Assembly (NCBI GenBank): GCA_958496175.1
Contig: OY292274.1
Span: forward strand, 57,298,630 to 57,362,629
Source of the DNA: Sisyra terminalis
Lineage: Eukaryota > Arthropoda > Insecta > Neuroptera > Sisyridae
Direction of reading: 5' to 3'
DNA: 64,000 nt
Each line of letters starts with the position of its first letter. Position 1 is the stretch's first letter. Under the pieces are notes generated by a model. The model ran no database searches. It was not told the DNA's origin and was given only the letters and a program-made list of their open reading frames with translations. The translations under genes were made by a program, and so were the position numbers. Shown in pieces: positions 34,801 to 46,214 of the stretch.

Positions 34801-35823
34801 ACTGTAATTTTTAGTCGACAAAAAAAGAAGGTTCTCCATTTGACACATTTTTCACAGAGTTGTCCGATTTTGATGATTCTGTTTTTATTGAATAAGGTAC
34901 AAGTATAGATCGAAATTGTTCACATTTAAATATGAAAATTCAAATCGTCTTCTAAGGTGGAAAAATAAGATACGATTGATTGCTTAACTCGATAAAAATT
35001 GTAAAATCATTTACAGCTTACTAATGCTAGAATGAAACTATTTTTAATATTTTTCCGGTCTCGAAATATCGATAAATTTTTTAGCACAGATGTTTATTAG
35101 CGTTCCTTTATGTTAAATAAGTATAACATTTTCCGAACTTTCGAAAAATTTTCGGAAAGTAGAAATAAAGCTTGGTTCGAATCAACGAATCTTTTATTAC
35201 ATTTTTTGAGGCCAAAAAATTATATTCAGATAAAACGCTCCGACATGTTTGTCTACTTTTCACAAATTAGATTGAATTTTTCGGAAAACTTAAAAAGTTT
35301 TCATAGATAAGAATGGAAGATAAGCGCTTTGTTAAATTAAACATCTAAATGGTTTTATCTATTCTATAATGCAGAGCTTTCTAATACAAATGAAAAACAC
35401 TCTAAGGAAAATTAGTCACAATTATATTAGTTGGAAAATTTGGAAAAACTAGTTTAGATTTTTTTCAAAACTTATATCTAGTAATGTAGCAGCATTTAGC
35501 TTATTTCAAGAGGAATCTTTACACGTCTTGGTCGAGGACTTAAAATGAATATTAAGGGCTCAAACTTTCAGAGATTTTTTTTTTTTGGTATTTCCAACAA
35601 AATTTCACGATGGGACCAAAAAAAAAAACAAAAAAGGCAAAAAAAAATCACCCTAATATTGTATAAAAAATATTCTTTGGTTTTTCAAATATTTATCCAA
35701 AAAATCGAAAAAAACATTTCAAATCTGCTAGAAAACTTCTATTCAGGGATTTCAAGCTTAGATCAAGATTTACCGAATCTTTTTGCATTTCCAAAAAAAT
35801 AAAATAGACATATAGTATTAGAT
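31861..35823. other. Anonymous A+T-rich DNA
   Basis: No gene supportable. Open frames of 60-88 codons (for example 31931-32197 minus, 34070-34291 minus and 34320-34580 plus) occur but none resembles a known family. The opposite-strand pair at 34.07-34.58 kb sits in slightly less A+T-rich sequence and is the only part with mildly protein-like composition. I do not call it a gene. Confidence 0.45.
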
Positions 35824-36232
35824 CAGTGTTTTCCAACCGATTTTGACCCATGCCCTACTTAGAAAATTCTAAAATTCTGATACCCTCCCCCTCGTGATAT
35901 TTAAATTTTCAAAATTTTACGGTTAATTACCTAAAGGAAGCTGAAAAAGCCATTAACTTGGTATTTAAGCAAGCTTCCAAAGAATAAGTCATCCATGAAA
36001 TAGAATAAAAAATGAAAAAACAGTTAAATAAATAAAGTTTCCAAACGTATAATATGAAATGCAGAAATAGCAAATATTTGAATGAAACATTATTCGGAAA
36101 TGAATGAAAAACAATTCACTGTTATTAATTCATTCTTGAGTTACCCCATTGTCTTTGGAATAGTCAGCCGAAGGGTGCACGTCCTGCCCATGACCCACCA
36201 AAATATCCTCATGCCCCACATTGGAAATGACG
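35824..36232. mobile_element. hAT-like fragment
   Basis: It begins CAGTGTTTTCCAACCGATTT, followed by TGACCCATGCCC, the usual start of many insect hAT elements (CAGTG-TTCCAA). The likely right end near 36209-36232 reads CATGCCCCACATTGGAAATG, a degraded complement of the left end. A copy of TGACCCACCA lies internally at about 36191. The 8-bp flanks do not match clearly, so the right boundary is approximate. No transposase remains. Confidence 0.5.
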
Positions 36233-36691
36233 GGGCTAGATATATAAAAATAAAAAAATATAAAAATACGATTTATAAAATTTAAAATTGTATTAATATA
36301 AAATAATTATAAGATCCAGGCTTCAATTTTTTATTAATTTTAGATGTTTATACAATATGTAATATTTGCAATTGAATAATGAATCTTACGCTTAAATAGC
36401 TTTGGCTATGATATTAGGGAAGAAAATATTGCACCTATTGTTCTCATCCCTCTATACCCGCACCAATATGATAACATATCTTATGGTTTTAGTCTTTTAA
36501 ATTATGATTTGCAAACGACAAACAAAATTTATTTCCTTTCACTAATAATTTTTTTACTGAAGATATTGTTCAGAATGAAAATCATTCCTACTATAAGTAC
36601 TGTAAATAACTAACAGCAGATTAAGACCAAATTTATTACTAAACAATTTCGATGCTTTATTTAATTCTTAGAATACTTTCCCAGACTATTA

Positions 36692-37313
36692 CAGTCCCTG
36701 GCCATATTATTAGACACACTTAAGATTTTATACAAAATGTACATATTTTACTAAATTAAATTTAATATTGTTTACTTTTTACATTATAAGAAGCTATATT
36801 GATTTTTAAGAAATATATTTTCTGGATAAGGGTAAAACCTTGTTTATTATCCCTATTACCCTACTTTAAGATAATAGCCTTGATTTGAAACCCATTGAAA
36901 ATATGTGGAAATTGCTGAAGAAAAATAGCTAAAGAGGTAGTTACAGCAGAAAAACAGCCCTTAGAAAACATATTCACGTATGGAATCATCATTCACAAAT
37001 ACAGCAGACGGTATGGTCCTACATATACAGCATACTGCGCAGAATGGGAGCTTTAATATCAGTAAACGGGCTTTCAATTAAATATTAAACAATTCAGCTC
37101 GCCATAATTAAGAAGATGTTTAATTAGTCTGATGATAAAAATTTTTTTTTGGTAAATATGAGTTTTGGTCACGCTAGTTGGTAATAAGCGTAATAAATAA
37201 AATTTGTACAGGAAAATTAAGTCAATTCATTAATATGGACCCAAAATAAAATTGCTCTTACTTCAGGTTTTATATAAAACCTATAGTGCGTCTATTAATA
37301 TGGACAGGGACTG
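36692..37313 (+). mobile_element. Tc1-like transposon relic, internally deleted
   Basis: Terminal inverted repeats CAGTCCCTGGCCATATTATT (36692 onward) and the complement of 37290-37313 (CAGTCCCTGTCCATATTAAT) match at 18 of 20. They are flanked by TA on both sides (36690-36691, 37314-37315), the Tc1/mariner target. Inside lies only the C-terminal part of the transposase, so an internal deletion reduced the element to about 622 bp. The right end is also present a second time at 37451-37473 because of a later tandem duplication. Confidence 0.85.
36870..37088 (+). pseudogene. Tc1-type transposase C-terminal fragment
   Basis: Frame DNSLDLKPIENMWKLLKK corresponds to the conserved Tc1 motif SPDLNPIENLW around the last catalytic acidic region. 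After a stop at 36930-36932 the same frame continues and reads WNHHSQIQQTVWSYIYSI, then LRRMGALISVNGLSIKY and a stop at 37086-37088. This fits the family ending (W..IP......SMPRR..A.I...G..T.Y). The N-terminal DNA-binding and first catalytic regions are absent. It is non-functional: truncated, with one in-frame stop. Confidence 0.85.
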
Positions 37314-37574
37314 TATATAATATTTGAATCAATTTTTTGTTACCATTTGGTTTTTTACGTAAATTATGGGGTTTGGAATCGATATTATATATCGATATTT
37401 TTTCAAGTATCGATCAGGTTTTATATAAAACCGATAAAACCTATAGTGCGTCTATTAATATGGGCAGGGACTGTATATAATATTTGAATCAATTTTTTGT
37501 TACCATTTGGTTTTTTACGTAAGTTATGGGGTTTGGAATCGATATTATATATCGATATTTTTTCAAGTATCGAT
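37264..37574. repeat. Recent tandem duplication spanning the Tc1 right end
   Basis: Bases 37281-37414 and 37441-37574 are identical except for two substitutions over 134 bp. The preceding CAGGTTTTATATAAAAC is also repeated (37264 and 37415), with a 9-base difference in the spacer. The unit holds the right terminal repeat of the Tc1 relic plus about 100 bp of flank, including ATCGATATTATATATCGAT-like palindromes. High identity dates the duplication well after decay of the transposase. Confidence 0.9.
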
Positions 37575-37851
37575 ATCAATATGTGGTTATGTGGTGTGAG
37601 GTGGTATCATATCAGATTTTTGGTTGGAAAATGTAAAATTTTCAAATTTTGATTTGGTTTAAAAATAAATTGAATCGTTTTATTTAATAACCAAGATATC
37701 ATCTGAATAAATATGATTTGAAATTAATTTGTCTGGGGTCGTCGGAAGTTTCCACAAGCTGCAGATGACGGTGTAACGAATTATGTAGGTGTAAGGGACG
37801 TTGGAGGATTGGCATAGTTACTCTTGCTGTATATATATGTATATATATATG

Positions 37852-37885
<34 letters not shown>

Positions 37886-40800
37886 CATTACGAATGAGAG
37901 AGCACTAACGCTCTGAACATACATATTTAGTAATTATCTGTGATAAACGATCACTTGGTCCTGTCACGAACGAGCAGAATAACGAACGAACGTTGTTCGA
38001 GTGCTAGAACCAATTTACTTTTGTGGGAGCTTATATGGACATATGGATATATATGTTTATATTACATATACTAACACTATGTTGTAAATGATTGAACGTC
38101 ACATGGCAATAATGGTTTGCTTTTAAAAACACATGCAAACTACGCTAAAATCTATTCTTGCATATGGCAATACAAAGAGCGTGTGAAAATATCCCTTAAA
38201 AAACAATCGTTGTAAAACATATCACACATTTAGTACTACGTTTTTGTTATTTTCTTAATGCGCCAGCTTTGAAAACTCCGATAAAAGGGGTCTTGAAAGT
38301 GTGCATTTATCTAACAATGAGTGTATTATCAAACCAGAAGGGTAAGCTCAAAGAATACTTGGGATATAGAAAATGGATAAAAGTAAATAAATTTTTTTAA
38401 AAAAATCTTTCGAATAGCTCAAAATGTTAAATAGCCACGTTGTAGTAATTTTTGTAATAAAATCTTTGTCTCAAATAGCAAGTTTATTGTTCCTTAGACG
38501 GTTTTTATCAGTGAGATGAAGTGGATATAAAACTTTATATGCACAATGAAAAGACGTCGTAAGATTGTCATAAAACTAAAGTCGAATATATTGAACTTAT
38601 GATTCAGATAATGGTGACGCCTCAATAACTTTACAACATTTTATTTTATTTCATCTGTTTTTGTTTCTTTTTCAAGCATACGCTCGGTCTACCTACCTAC
38701 CTACCAATATAAACCATTTTTGAAAGATTTCAAGAAAATTTTCTAAATGGTGAAATTGGTTTTATGGGTGAATTTTAACTTGTAACAATTAACTTTTATT
38801 GAATATATAGGGACATTTTGAAGCACTACCCCATGTAGTGTGTAAAATCTATTGAAATTCAAAAGTTGTTACCTTTAACATTTCATCGTTTTACGATACC
38901 GACATAATCATAAGCAACATATTTCTCAAAAAATAAATAAATGAAAACTTATATCTACAACGTTTATAACTTTACAGCTTAATTTTAATTACATGCATTC
39001 CTACATTTCATTTGAATTTTTTTTCTTTAATATTCAATGAAACAAAAGAAATATAAAGTAATTTAAAAAATAATGGAAAGATATATCATTCATAAAGATA
39101 TAAATAAATTTAATATTTTAACAATCTAGATAAGAAGTGCTTGGTTAGGGCCCATGAGGGTTCTAAGGGCCTAGGGGCACTATAACTCAAAAAGCGCTTT
39201 ACTTTTGGGAAGTACCAATGAACGAAAAAATTAGGTACAAAAAGATGCCACAATTATTCATTTTGCTGTTATGTTTTTTGAAATAGTTTTCCTCGCTATA
39301 TTTTTTAACCGATTTTAAAGATTTATTCTCGAAAAAGTCTCCAAAAACATTAAAAATTGGTTAGAGAACAGTGCAAAGGGCAAAAATATCACAAGTGAAT
39401 AACTAATGAATATGAATAAGTACATTTTGATATTTTTTTTACCAATTTTATCGTTTGAAAAGTTTTGATTCACGTTTTTTCTGTAAACGTTTTTATTTTT
39501 TACAGGATAGTCCTCTTTTTATAATCAATGATTGAATGGTAAAATATGTTTGATTATTTTTTTCTTTTCTATTCAAATTATCCTTACAATAGAACTTGCG
39601 GTTCTTATAAAAGATTTTATAAAGTTATTATAAACGTTAAAGAGTTTCTTCTGAAAGTAAGCTTTTATAATATCTTATTACAAATTCATTTTTTTAAATA
39701 AAAATATTCACTGTCATCTAACATCTTGCATATAAATAGATTAAATATAAAATTTGATATCAATGTAAATCCCAAAAGATATTACTACATTGGTATTTTT
39801 ATATGTATGTGCCGTAGGTACATACAATATAATGGTTTGGGTACATATAAGTTAAATCTTTCATAGCTACATTAAACAAGTTAGAAAATGTTTTTAAAGT
39901 TACTAAAAAATTGTTTTTCAATTTAAAAATATCAAAAAATTTACGGTAGATTTGGCTATTAGTTAATTAACGTTGTAAATTGCAAGTGGTTTAATTAAAC
40001 CTTGCCTCAATTTCTATGAATTTTCTTCCAAAAATAAGCAGGGACATTAGGATAATGACAGCCCCGGATCTATGATTCTTTTATACTGAGGCAGAAATTC
40101 AATAGTTGTGATAAATTATTAAAAAAACATATTAAATTATGATTTCGATGCATCCTTAAACTACTGTCTAGATCAGGTGACCCCTCATAAATTCAAGGCG
40201 TTAAAATGACTAAATAGCGAATAACATTTTCTTCGAAACTCACATTTCCAAAAATCGAATTACTGGAAATATTATATATGGGAAAACGTTTTTCTAAGAA
40301 AGACTAAATAAACTTTCAGAGATATCGTGGAGTATTGGTTACTTAAAAAAATGATCACGAATAATGCATTTTTTATATATTAAACCAATATTGAATTGGG
40401 TTATACAACTATGGATTATATTGTTTTGATAATGTGTACTTAAAAACTTTGGTAAATCCAAAAAAAAAAAATATTTGAATTACTCAAATATCGACGGTAA
40501 AATTGATACATTGGAAGAATTTGGTCAAAAAAAAACATAATAAATTTTCTTCCGAAGAGCTTAAATACTCGTACACAAATTTTATATTAAAAATCAAGCT
40601 CAATATTTATACCGTGCTTTTTCGGCTAAATTTTCAATATTTTTTGTAAAAAAATTAGTTAAGCTATTTGAACTTTACTTGACTTAATTATTGAAATGTT
40701 TTCAATTCTCAAATTTCCTGACTATATCGAACTTACTGACAAAGTTATGTCTTAACCCTTACAAGCTTATACAAGTATATGTACTCAACATAAAATTTAA

Positions 40801-42389
40801 ATAATTTGTTTTTATTATTCATTCTTTTATTATAACCTTTTTATTTTTATTTTTAAAAGACAATCAACAAAGATATGAAAGAATCTACTTAGTATTTTAT
40901 TTAATCTATTAAAGCAATAGACCATTTTTTTGTCGCTTTTTTTATCTATACTGCCTATATAATTACCAAGAACTTTGAATTTTAAGTTATAAAATTTACA
41001 GTTTTAAAAAATTAAATTTTATGAATTGAGGATTCAAACCTTAAAAACCAGGGCAGCTTTCAATAGATTTAACTAAACTATTATTCCCAGTAATCATCCA
41101 CAAGAGAAATTAATTAAATCTAAATACAACCATGTGTCAATAGTATTAAATACTTTTTGATCATTTTCCGCAAAAGTCCACTGAATATTTTACAGTTATC
41201 TTATAAGTGAATGGAAAAAAATCAGTCATAAAGAATTACTGATTACATAGTAAAGCCTGCAACTATATACCCTAAATTTCTATCAGTAATGTACATAACA
41301 TTCAGTAAACAGAACAACCTTTTTTCCTTTTGAAAATATATATCTTTATTATTTATTTGTACAATAATTTTATCATTCAATAAAATATTAGCAACAACCC
41401 AACCCAATGAAACCCAACCTTCCTAAAGCCAAGATTGGCACTCCTAAACACTAATCCAATTCTGTCTATCATTCAATTTAGCTGATAACATTCTCCTTGT
41501 ACTTTAATAAACTTCAACACTAAGTGATTCGACTAATATAAAACATAAATGCACTTTTAAGTTTTTTTATTTGTATTTAACTTGTGGAAAATATCCAATG
41601 GAAAAGTGCTAAATCGATTTGTTCTCTGCGAAACTAGGAATAAGAAGAAATGTATAAGACAAAACTAAAAGGATATAAATTAAGTAATGGATTTAGAAAT
41701 GTCTATGCTTTATGGTTGATGCTATCTACTATCTAGTAAGGCAAATAAATGGTAAGATAGAATAGCGTAGTAAGAAACATGAAGGCGAGGGTGAAATAAA
41801 TTCGTTTGATATTCGATATCAACTTTGCGTTGCAAGCAATCAAACGGAAATTGTATCCAAGTCCTTTACCTTCAGTATGACCACCTTCATGTTCTATTTG
41901 CATTAGTATTATAGGAAAAGAAGGTTGTTGTGTTTAGTCACTCATCCGTGGTCTTATCGCACTCGGCGGCCCAAGAATAATTTCCAAACCGATCAATTCA
42001 GCTTTATTAAAAAAAAAATCGAATGGCCTTATTGGTAGATGTTTATCACATAGAAAATATCAGAAAAATAATGCCAAACGAGGCAGGTAACAAACTAAAA
42101 ATTAATTAAAAAAGTTTTTATGTAATTCAATTGTACACATTTGTAATAGAAAACTCCTATGAAATATGGCTTTGGAGTATATATAAAACCAGAGATATAG
42201 GAATTGCTAAAAAAAAATTAAATCAAATTTTCGTAATATTTTCCCGTACTGATATTTATAGAATGGCCGAAATGTTGATAGGATTTTAGGAATATTAAGC
42301 AAACTTGTAAAAAGGGCAAAGAGTAGTGAAAGGGTAGAAATTATTTTTGAAATCAGCAACAATACTTGTAAACATTACAATCAAAATCA
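37575..42389. other. Anonymous A+T-rich DNA with microsatellites
   Basis: No gene supportable. It contains the TA/TATG microsatellite at 37830-37886 and a short (CTAC)n run at 38691-38703. A G-rich segment at 39140-39185 (AGGGCCCATGAGGG, GGGCCTAGGGGCAC) resembles debris of a transposon end but has no partner. The remainder is featureless. Confidence 0.5.
37830..37886. repeat. (TA)n/(TATG)n microsatellite
   Basis: Alternating TA interrupted by GTAT units, ending in GTATGTATGTAC. A simple slippage repeat, likely length-variable. Confidence 0.9.
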
Positions 42390-42735
42390 CTAATAATATT
42401 ATGGGTACCAGGTCACAAGAGGGTCGAAAAATTAATTAAAAATAAACATAATTAAACCTTCATTCGCAATTTTAAAAACTAAAAAAAAGATCAATATATA
42501 TTCACAGAAATGGAGAGTATACCAAAAGAAGAGAAACTAATTCACCAAACAACTCCTAATATGTTACACATCGTACGATGGCTTAAAGACTATGGTTCCC
42601 TTCAAACTACAGCAAAAAAAGGATAAAAATAATTACTAGAATAATATCGGGACATAATTGTAGAACATTAAAATAACTATACATTGTACTAATGCAGAAA
42701 AGTGAGACATCTTAACCATGTGCTGAGGTGTCAAA
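42390..42735 (+). pseudogene. LINE RNase H / C-terminal fragment
   Basis: The frame at 42396 onward reads ILWVPGHKRVEK, the WVPGH signature of the RNase H domain in I/R1-group LINEs. Farther on, KIITRIISGHNCR (about 42624-42662) matches the R(L/I)-GHN/T segment that follows RNase H. A degenerate cysteine-containing region (AEK, then LTMC) corresponds to the terminal zinc-binding motif. Frames change and stops intervene, so it is dead. The remainder of the element upstream is not recognisable, and a tandem duplication starts at its 3' edge. Confidence 0.65.
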
Positions 42736-43165
42736 TAATAAAAAACAAACTAATATTCTGATGAAAAAGTAAACCCTAAAATAAAGTTTTCATTCTTTAT
42801 CGCTTTATAACTAAGCATAAATATTTGTATTTTTTATATCCATTTTAATCATTAATACAGCAATATTACTGACATCAATGAATTAATTTCCGCAAATCAA
42901 TTTTAGATGGTATGAAGTTCACCGGGATCTCTGATACTTAAGAAAATTATTATGGTGTCAAATGATAAAACAACAAACAAATATTCTGATAAAAAAGTAA
43001 CCCCTAAAAACAAAGTTTTCATTTTATTTTGCATTATAACTAAATATATGTATTTTTATATCCATTTTAATCATTAAAAATGCAGCAATATTACCGATAT
43101 GAATGAATTAATTTCCGCCAATCAATTTTAGGTGGTAGGAAGTTCATCGGGTTCTCTAGCAATGA
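42727..43165. repeat. Two-copy tandem duplication, period 227 bp
   Basis: The unit starts GGTGTCAAAT at 42727 and again at 42954. Shared blocks include ATATTCTGAT, AAAGTTTTCATT, ATATCCATTTTAATCATTAA, GCAATATTAC and GAATTAATTTCCGC, then AATCAATTTTAG and GAAGTTCA-CGGG. The copies differ by scattered changes (roughly 85 percent identity). Lying directly after a LINE C-terminus, it may be the repeated 3' untranslated region of that element. Confidence 0.75.
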
Positions 43166-43349
43166 TTTTTTTTAATTGTTTTACATATAATTGAACTCCA
43201 AACTTCTTGCAACTTATTTATTACTACTGAAATAAATAACATACTAAGTATCTTCAATAATTTCTTCAAATTCGGTCATATTTTCGAATTATTTTCTTCG
43301 GATTAAAGTCGCTTAAAATCGCCGGTCATTTGATTTTGGGTATTTATTA

Positions 43350-44045
43350 TCATAGCTTCCCCAATTGTCCGTTTATTACCAATCCGTCAGTGCAGAATTC
43401 CTGGTATCTTTGGTGTCTGTTTTGGATTTCCATGAATAGCTTTACTAACAGTACAGGTGATGTAGTAATGATTGAGAAATAAGCTAAGGACGGATCTTTT
43501 GGTGGGTTCCAGAGTTTCCAAGAAGATCGTTGATTCTCAGGCTGTGAATACACTTTTGGTACTATTAACCAAATTTTTCTTTTAGACATAACTATTGAAA
43601 CCTGGCTTTTCCTACAATCTTCACTGATCGAATTATTAGAATATTATTAAGGTTAAGTTTTAGCTACGTATTTCAGAACACTGTTGTAAAAGCTTCAGCG
43701 CAGATTCTCATTGCTGTATTGTGAATCTCTTCCTGTATCTTCAATCGGCTTTTAGAAAATGCTTTGTATTTGCATCATATTGGATTTTTTGCTGAATTAC
43801 TGTCTTTATGTTATTTTCAAGGTTTAGCCAAGGATGTTTATGCCTTAAAAATGTTTTGTCTTTTATAGTGATCAGTTCCTAGTATCATAATATGACTTTT
43901 CCAGGTTATTCCTCGATCTAAAGTTACTTCTTATATTTTAAATGTCGGTTCTATTTTAATTTGTTTTCCATCTAGGATTAATTTTATGGTATCTTTGGGT
44001 TACCTGAATGAAAAAATTATAGCTTTAGATTTGGCCTAGGATATT
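43350..44045 (-). pseudogene. LINE reverse transcriptase (thumb) to RNase H fragment
   Basis: Read on the minus strand: about 44045-43960 gives KAIIFSF and LILDGKQIKI; about 43912-43889 gives GITWKSHI, the conserved G(I/V)TWKSHI after the reverse transcriptase palm; 43726-43691 gives IHNTAMRICAEAF, the IQN-ALR(I) motif. An open frame 43589-43350 ends with EIQNRHQRYQEFCTDGLVING, where CTDG corresponds to the first catalytic motif of RNase H (YTDGS). Frameshifts separate these parts. It belongs to an RNase H-bearing LINE of the same general group as 42390-42735 but in the opposite orientation. Confidence 0.7.
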
Positions 44046-45981
44046 TTGAATACTGATTGCAGTCAATGTGAATATTTGGTCTAAGTCGTTTTATCATATA
44101 ATATGGCTGATATGTAATTATATTTATTTTTCAAAAAAAAAACTTATATAAATCATAAAATGTTCGACACAGTTTTTAAATAGCTCAAATTTTTACACGC
44201 GTCATAAATATGAAACTCTATTTAATCCCCTGTGAACGTCGAAAGTCGTTTCATAATTTAATATATGATTTTTTTTTAAAACTAATGTGATGCATAGTAA
44301 TCCCCATTTATTATGTAAATTAGAGAAATAATTGAAATGCTAAGAGTCTGGTTTTAAAAAGTCATAAATTTCCAAAACACTTTCATAATGAATGATTCAA
44401 TTTTGTGTGGAAAAAAATCCAATTATGCTATCTTGATATGTGCTTTTTCCATTTTATATAATAATCAGTGTTGGTCATAGAGATGGTTATAGATTTTAGG
44501 AATTTAATTTTTAAGAGGATTGAATCTATAAATAGTGTTTCGATAATATTTTCGCTGATATCTTAACCGATACAACGTGATTGATGTTAATGAGATTTCC
44601 TTTTTGTTTGAAATGTCCAACACGCCATACATATAAGTCAATGGATTCGTGAAACATGATGAGACCATAGAACTGTAACTGGATTAATTTTTTTTTTCTG
44701 TTTCGTAAACTTTCTTACATAGAACAGTCACGAAGTTTATCGAATTACATACATCCGACTAGTTCATGATGAGACGACCCCCATTTTAAAAAGAAATTCA
44801 ACATTGGTTTCAATATTAATTTCAGCTCTTGGTGGATTAATTTAAACATTTTCGTTCATATCACACAAATACCTACAACCGAAATTGTATACACATATTT
44901 ATAAAAAATTTAATCCAATTTTAATATATATGATAGAATCCATAAAATGTTATAGACGTTTGCGTGTCAGAAACATACAAAAACATTGTAGTTTCAGACA
45001 AGTTATTATTGTATATCCCCTTCATCACTTTAACCATAGGGTGTTTAATAAGCAGAGAGCTACGATTAACATAATAGATAATAATTTTAGTTTTGCCGTT
45101 GGCCAAACCCAGATGTCTGCGATTAAAAATATAATATTATACACACATATCAATGTATACATACACATATACATATAATGCTCCATACAGATAAAAGGAG
45201 GAACCCCCCAACGGGATAATATGAAAAATAATAATAATATCTCGATCAGTATTGTATTCGGGTCTCCTATGTTCTCTCATTATATTTTAACATTTCGTTC
45301 TTATCGTTTTTTTTTCCTTTCACGTTTCTTATTTTCGTGTTTTTTCCACATAGTGCGCCTAATAACTAGGTATAAGAAATCAGGTCTACGACTACCACTC
45401 AAGTACCATTTATTTATAGCATTGAACACTTAAATTATGAATTAAATTGTTAATTAAATACAATTCGATCACCGTATTTTTTCAATGATTTTTTCATGTC
45501 AACAACATAATGTAAAGATAAATATTCCAAGAACGTAGTTCCGTTGAAATTTCGTTGAAATAATATCATTAAAATTAATATTTAAGTTTCTTATTCAGGG
45601 CATAACAGCTAACGTTCATGTTGAAAACTAAACTAATTATAAGTTAATAGGAAACGATTTCAAGATACGGATTTGCACCTTTACAAATAATAAATTTACA
45701 CGACAATATAGAAACAGTTTAGAATACAATGCCTTGAGATTTATTACAATTGCATAACATCTACATTCTACATATTGTGCTGTACTGTATACATTGAACG
45801 TTCAGCTAAAAGCTTTAGCCAACTTAGAGAAATCGTTTTAAGCTTTTCAACTTAATTTAGTAACGTTGAATAAAGCAAGAAGTAAACCTTTGTTTTTGAA
45901 CTGAAAAAATCTTAAATATGCAAAAAAATGTATTTTTAGTTAATATTTACAAATATTAAAAAATAACCTAAGGGTCTATGG
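44046..45981. other. Anonymous A+T-rich DNA
   Basis: No supportable gene. The overlapping opposite-strand frames at 44885-45178 and 44921-45106 do not resemble known proteins. An (AC/AT)-rich simple stretch lies at about 45140-45178. Confidence 0.5.
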
Positions 45982-46214
45982 CAGTATTTTCCAAACTATG
46001 GGTCAAACTATGCGAGTGATTACTGAGTAGGCCCTAATGGGCGATTCACCACTGTATAAGATATAAATAAAAAGGAAGACTAGATAAATTTGATATTTCC
46101 AATAGCATTACCAAAGTACATGCCTTTTTTTGTCTAAGACAATTAAGAGGTGGGTCCCAAGATAAAAAATGTTTCTTAGATGAATTGGAGCTCAATTAAC
46201 TTTAGGAACCACTG
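45982..46214. mobile_element. hAT-type MITE, 233 bp
   Basis: Starts CAGTATTTTCCAAACTATGG (45982) and ends GGAACCACTG (46214), the degraded form of CAGTGGTTCCCAAACT...GGAACCACTG seen in many hAT elements. Flanking 8-mers GTCTATGG and GTCTAGAC agree at five leading positions, consistent with an eroded 8-bp duplication. No coding sequence. Confidence 0.65.

Noticed and set aside
42390..44045. Twin-priming inversion of a single LINE
   Set aside because: In twin priming the inverted 5' part lies upstream of the 3' part in the insertion. Here it lies downstream of the 3' end.
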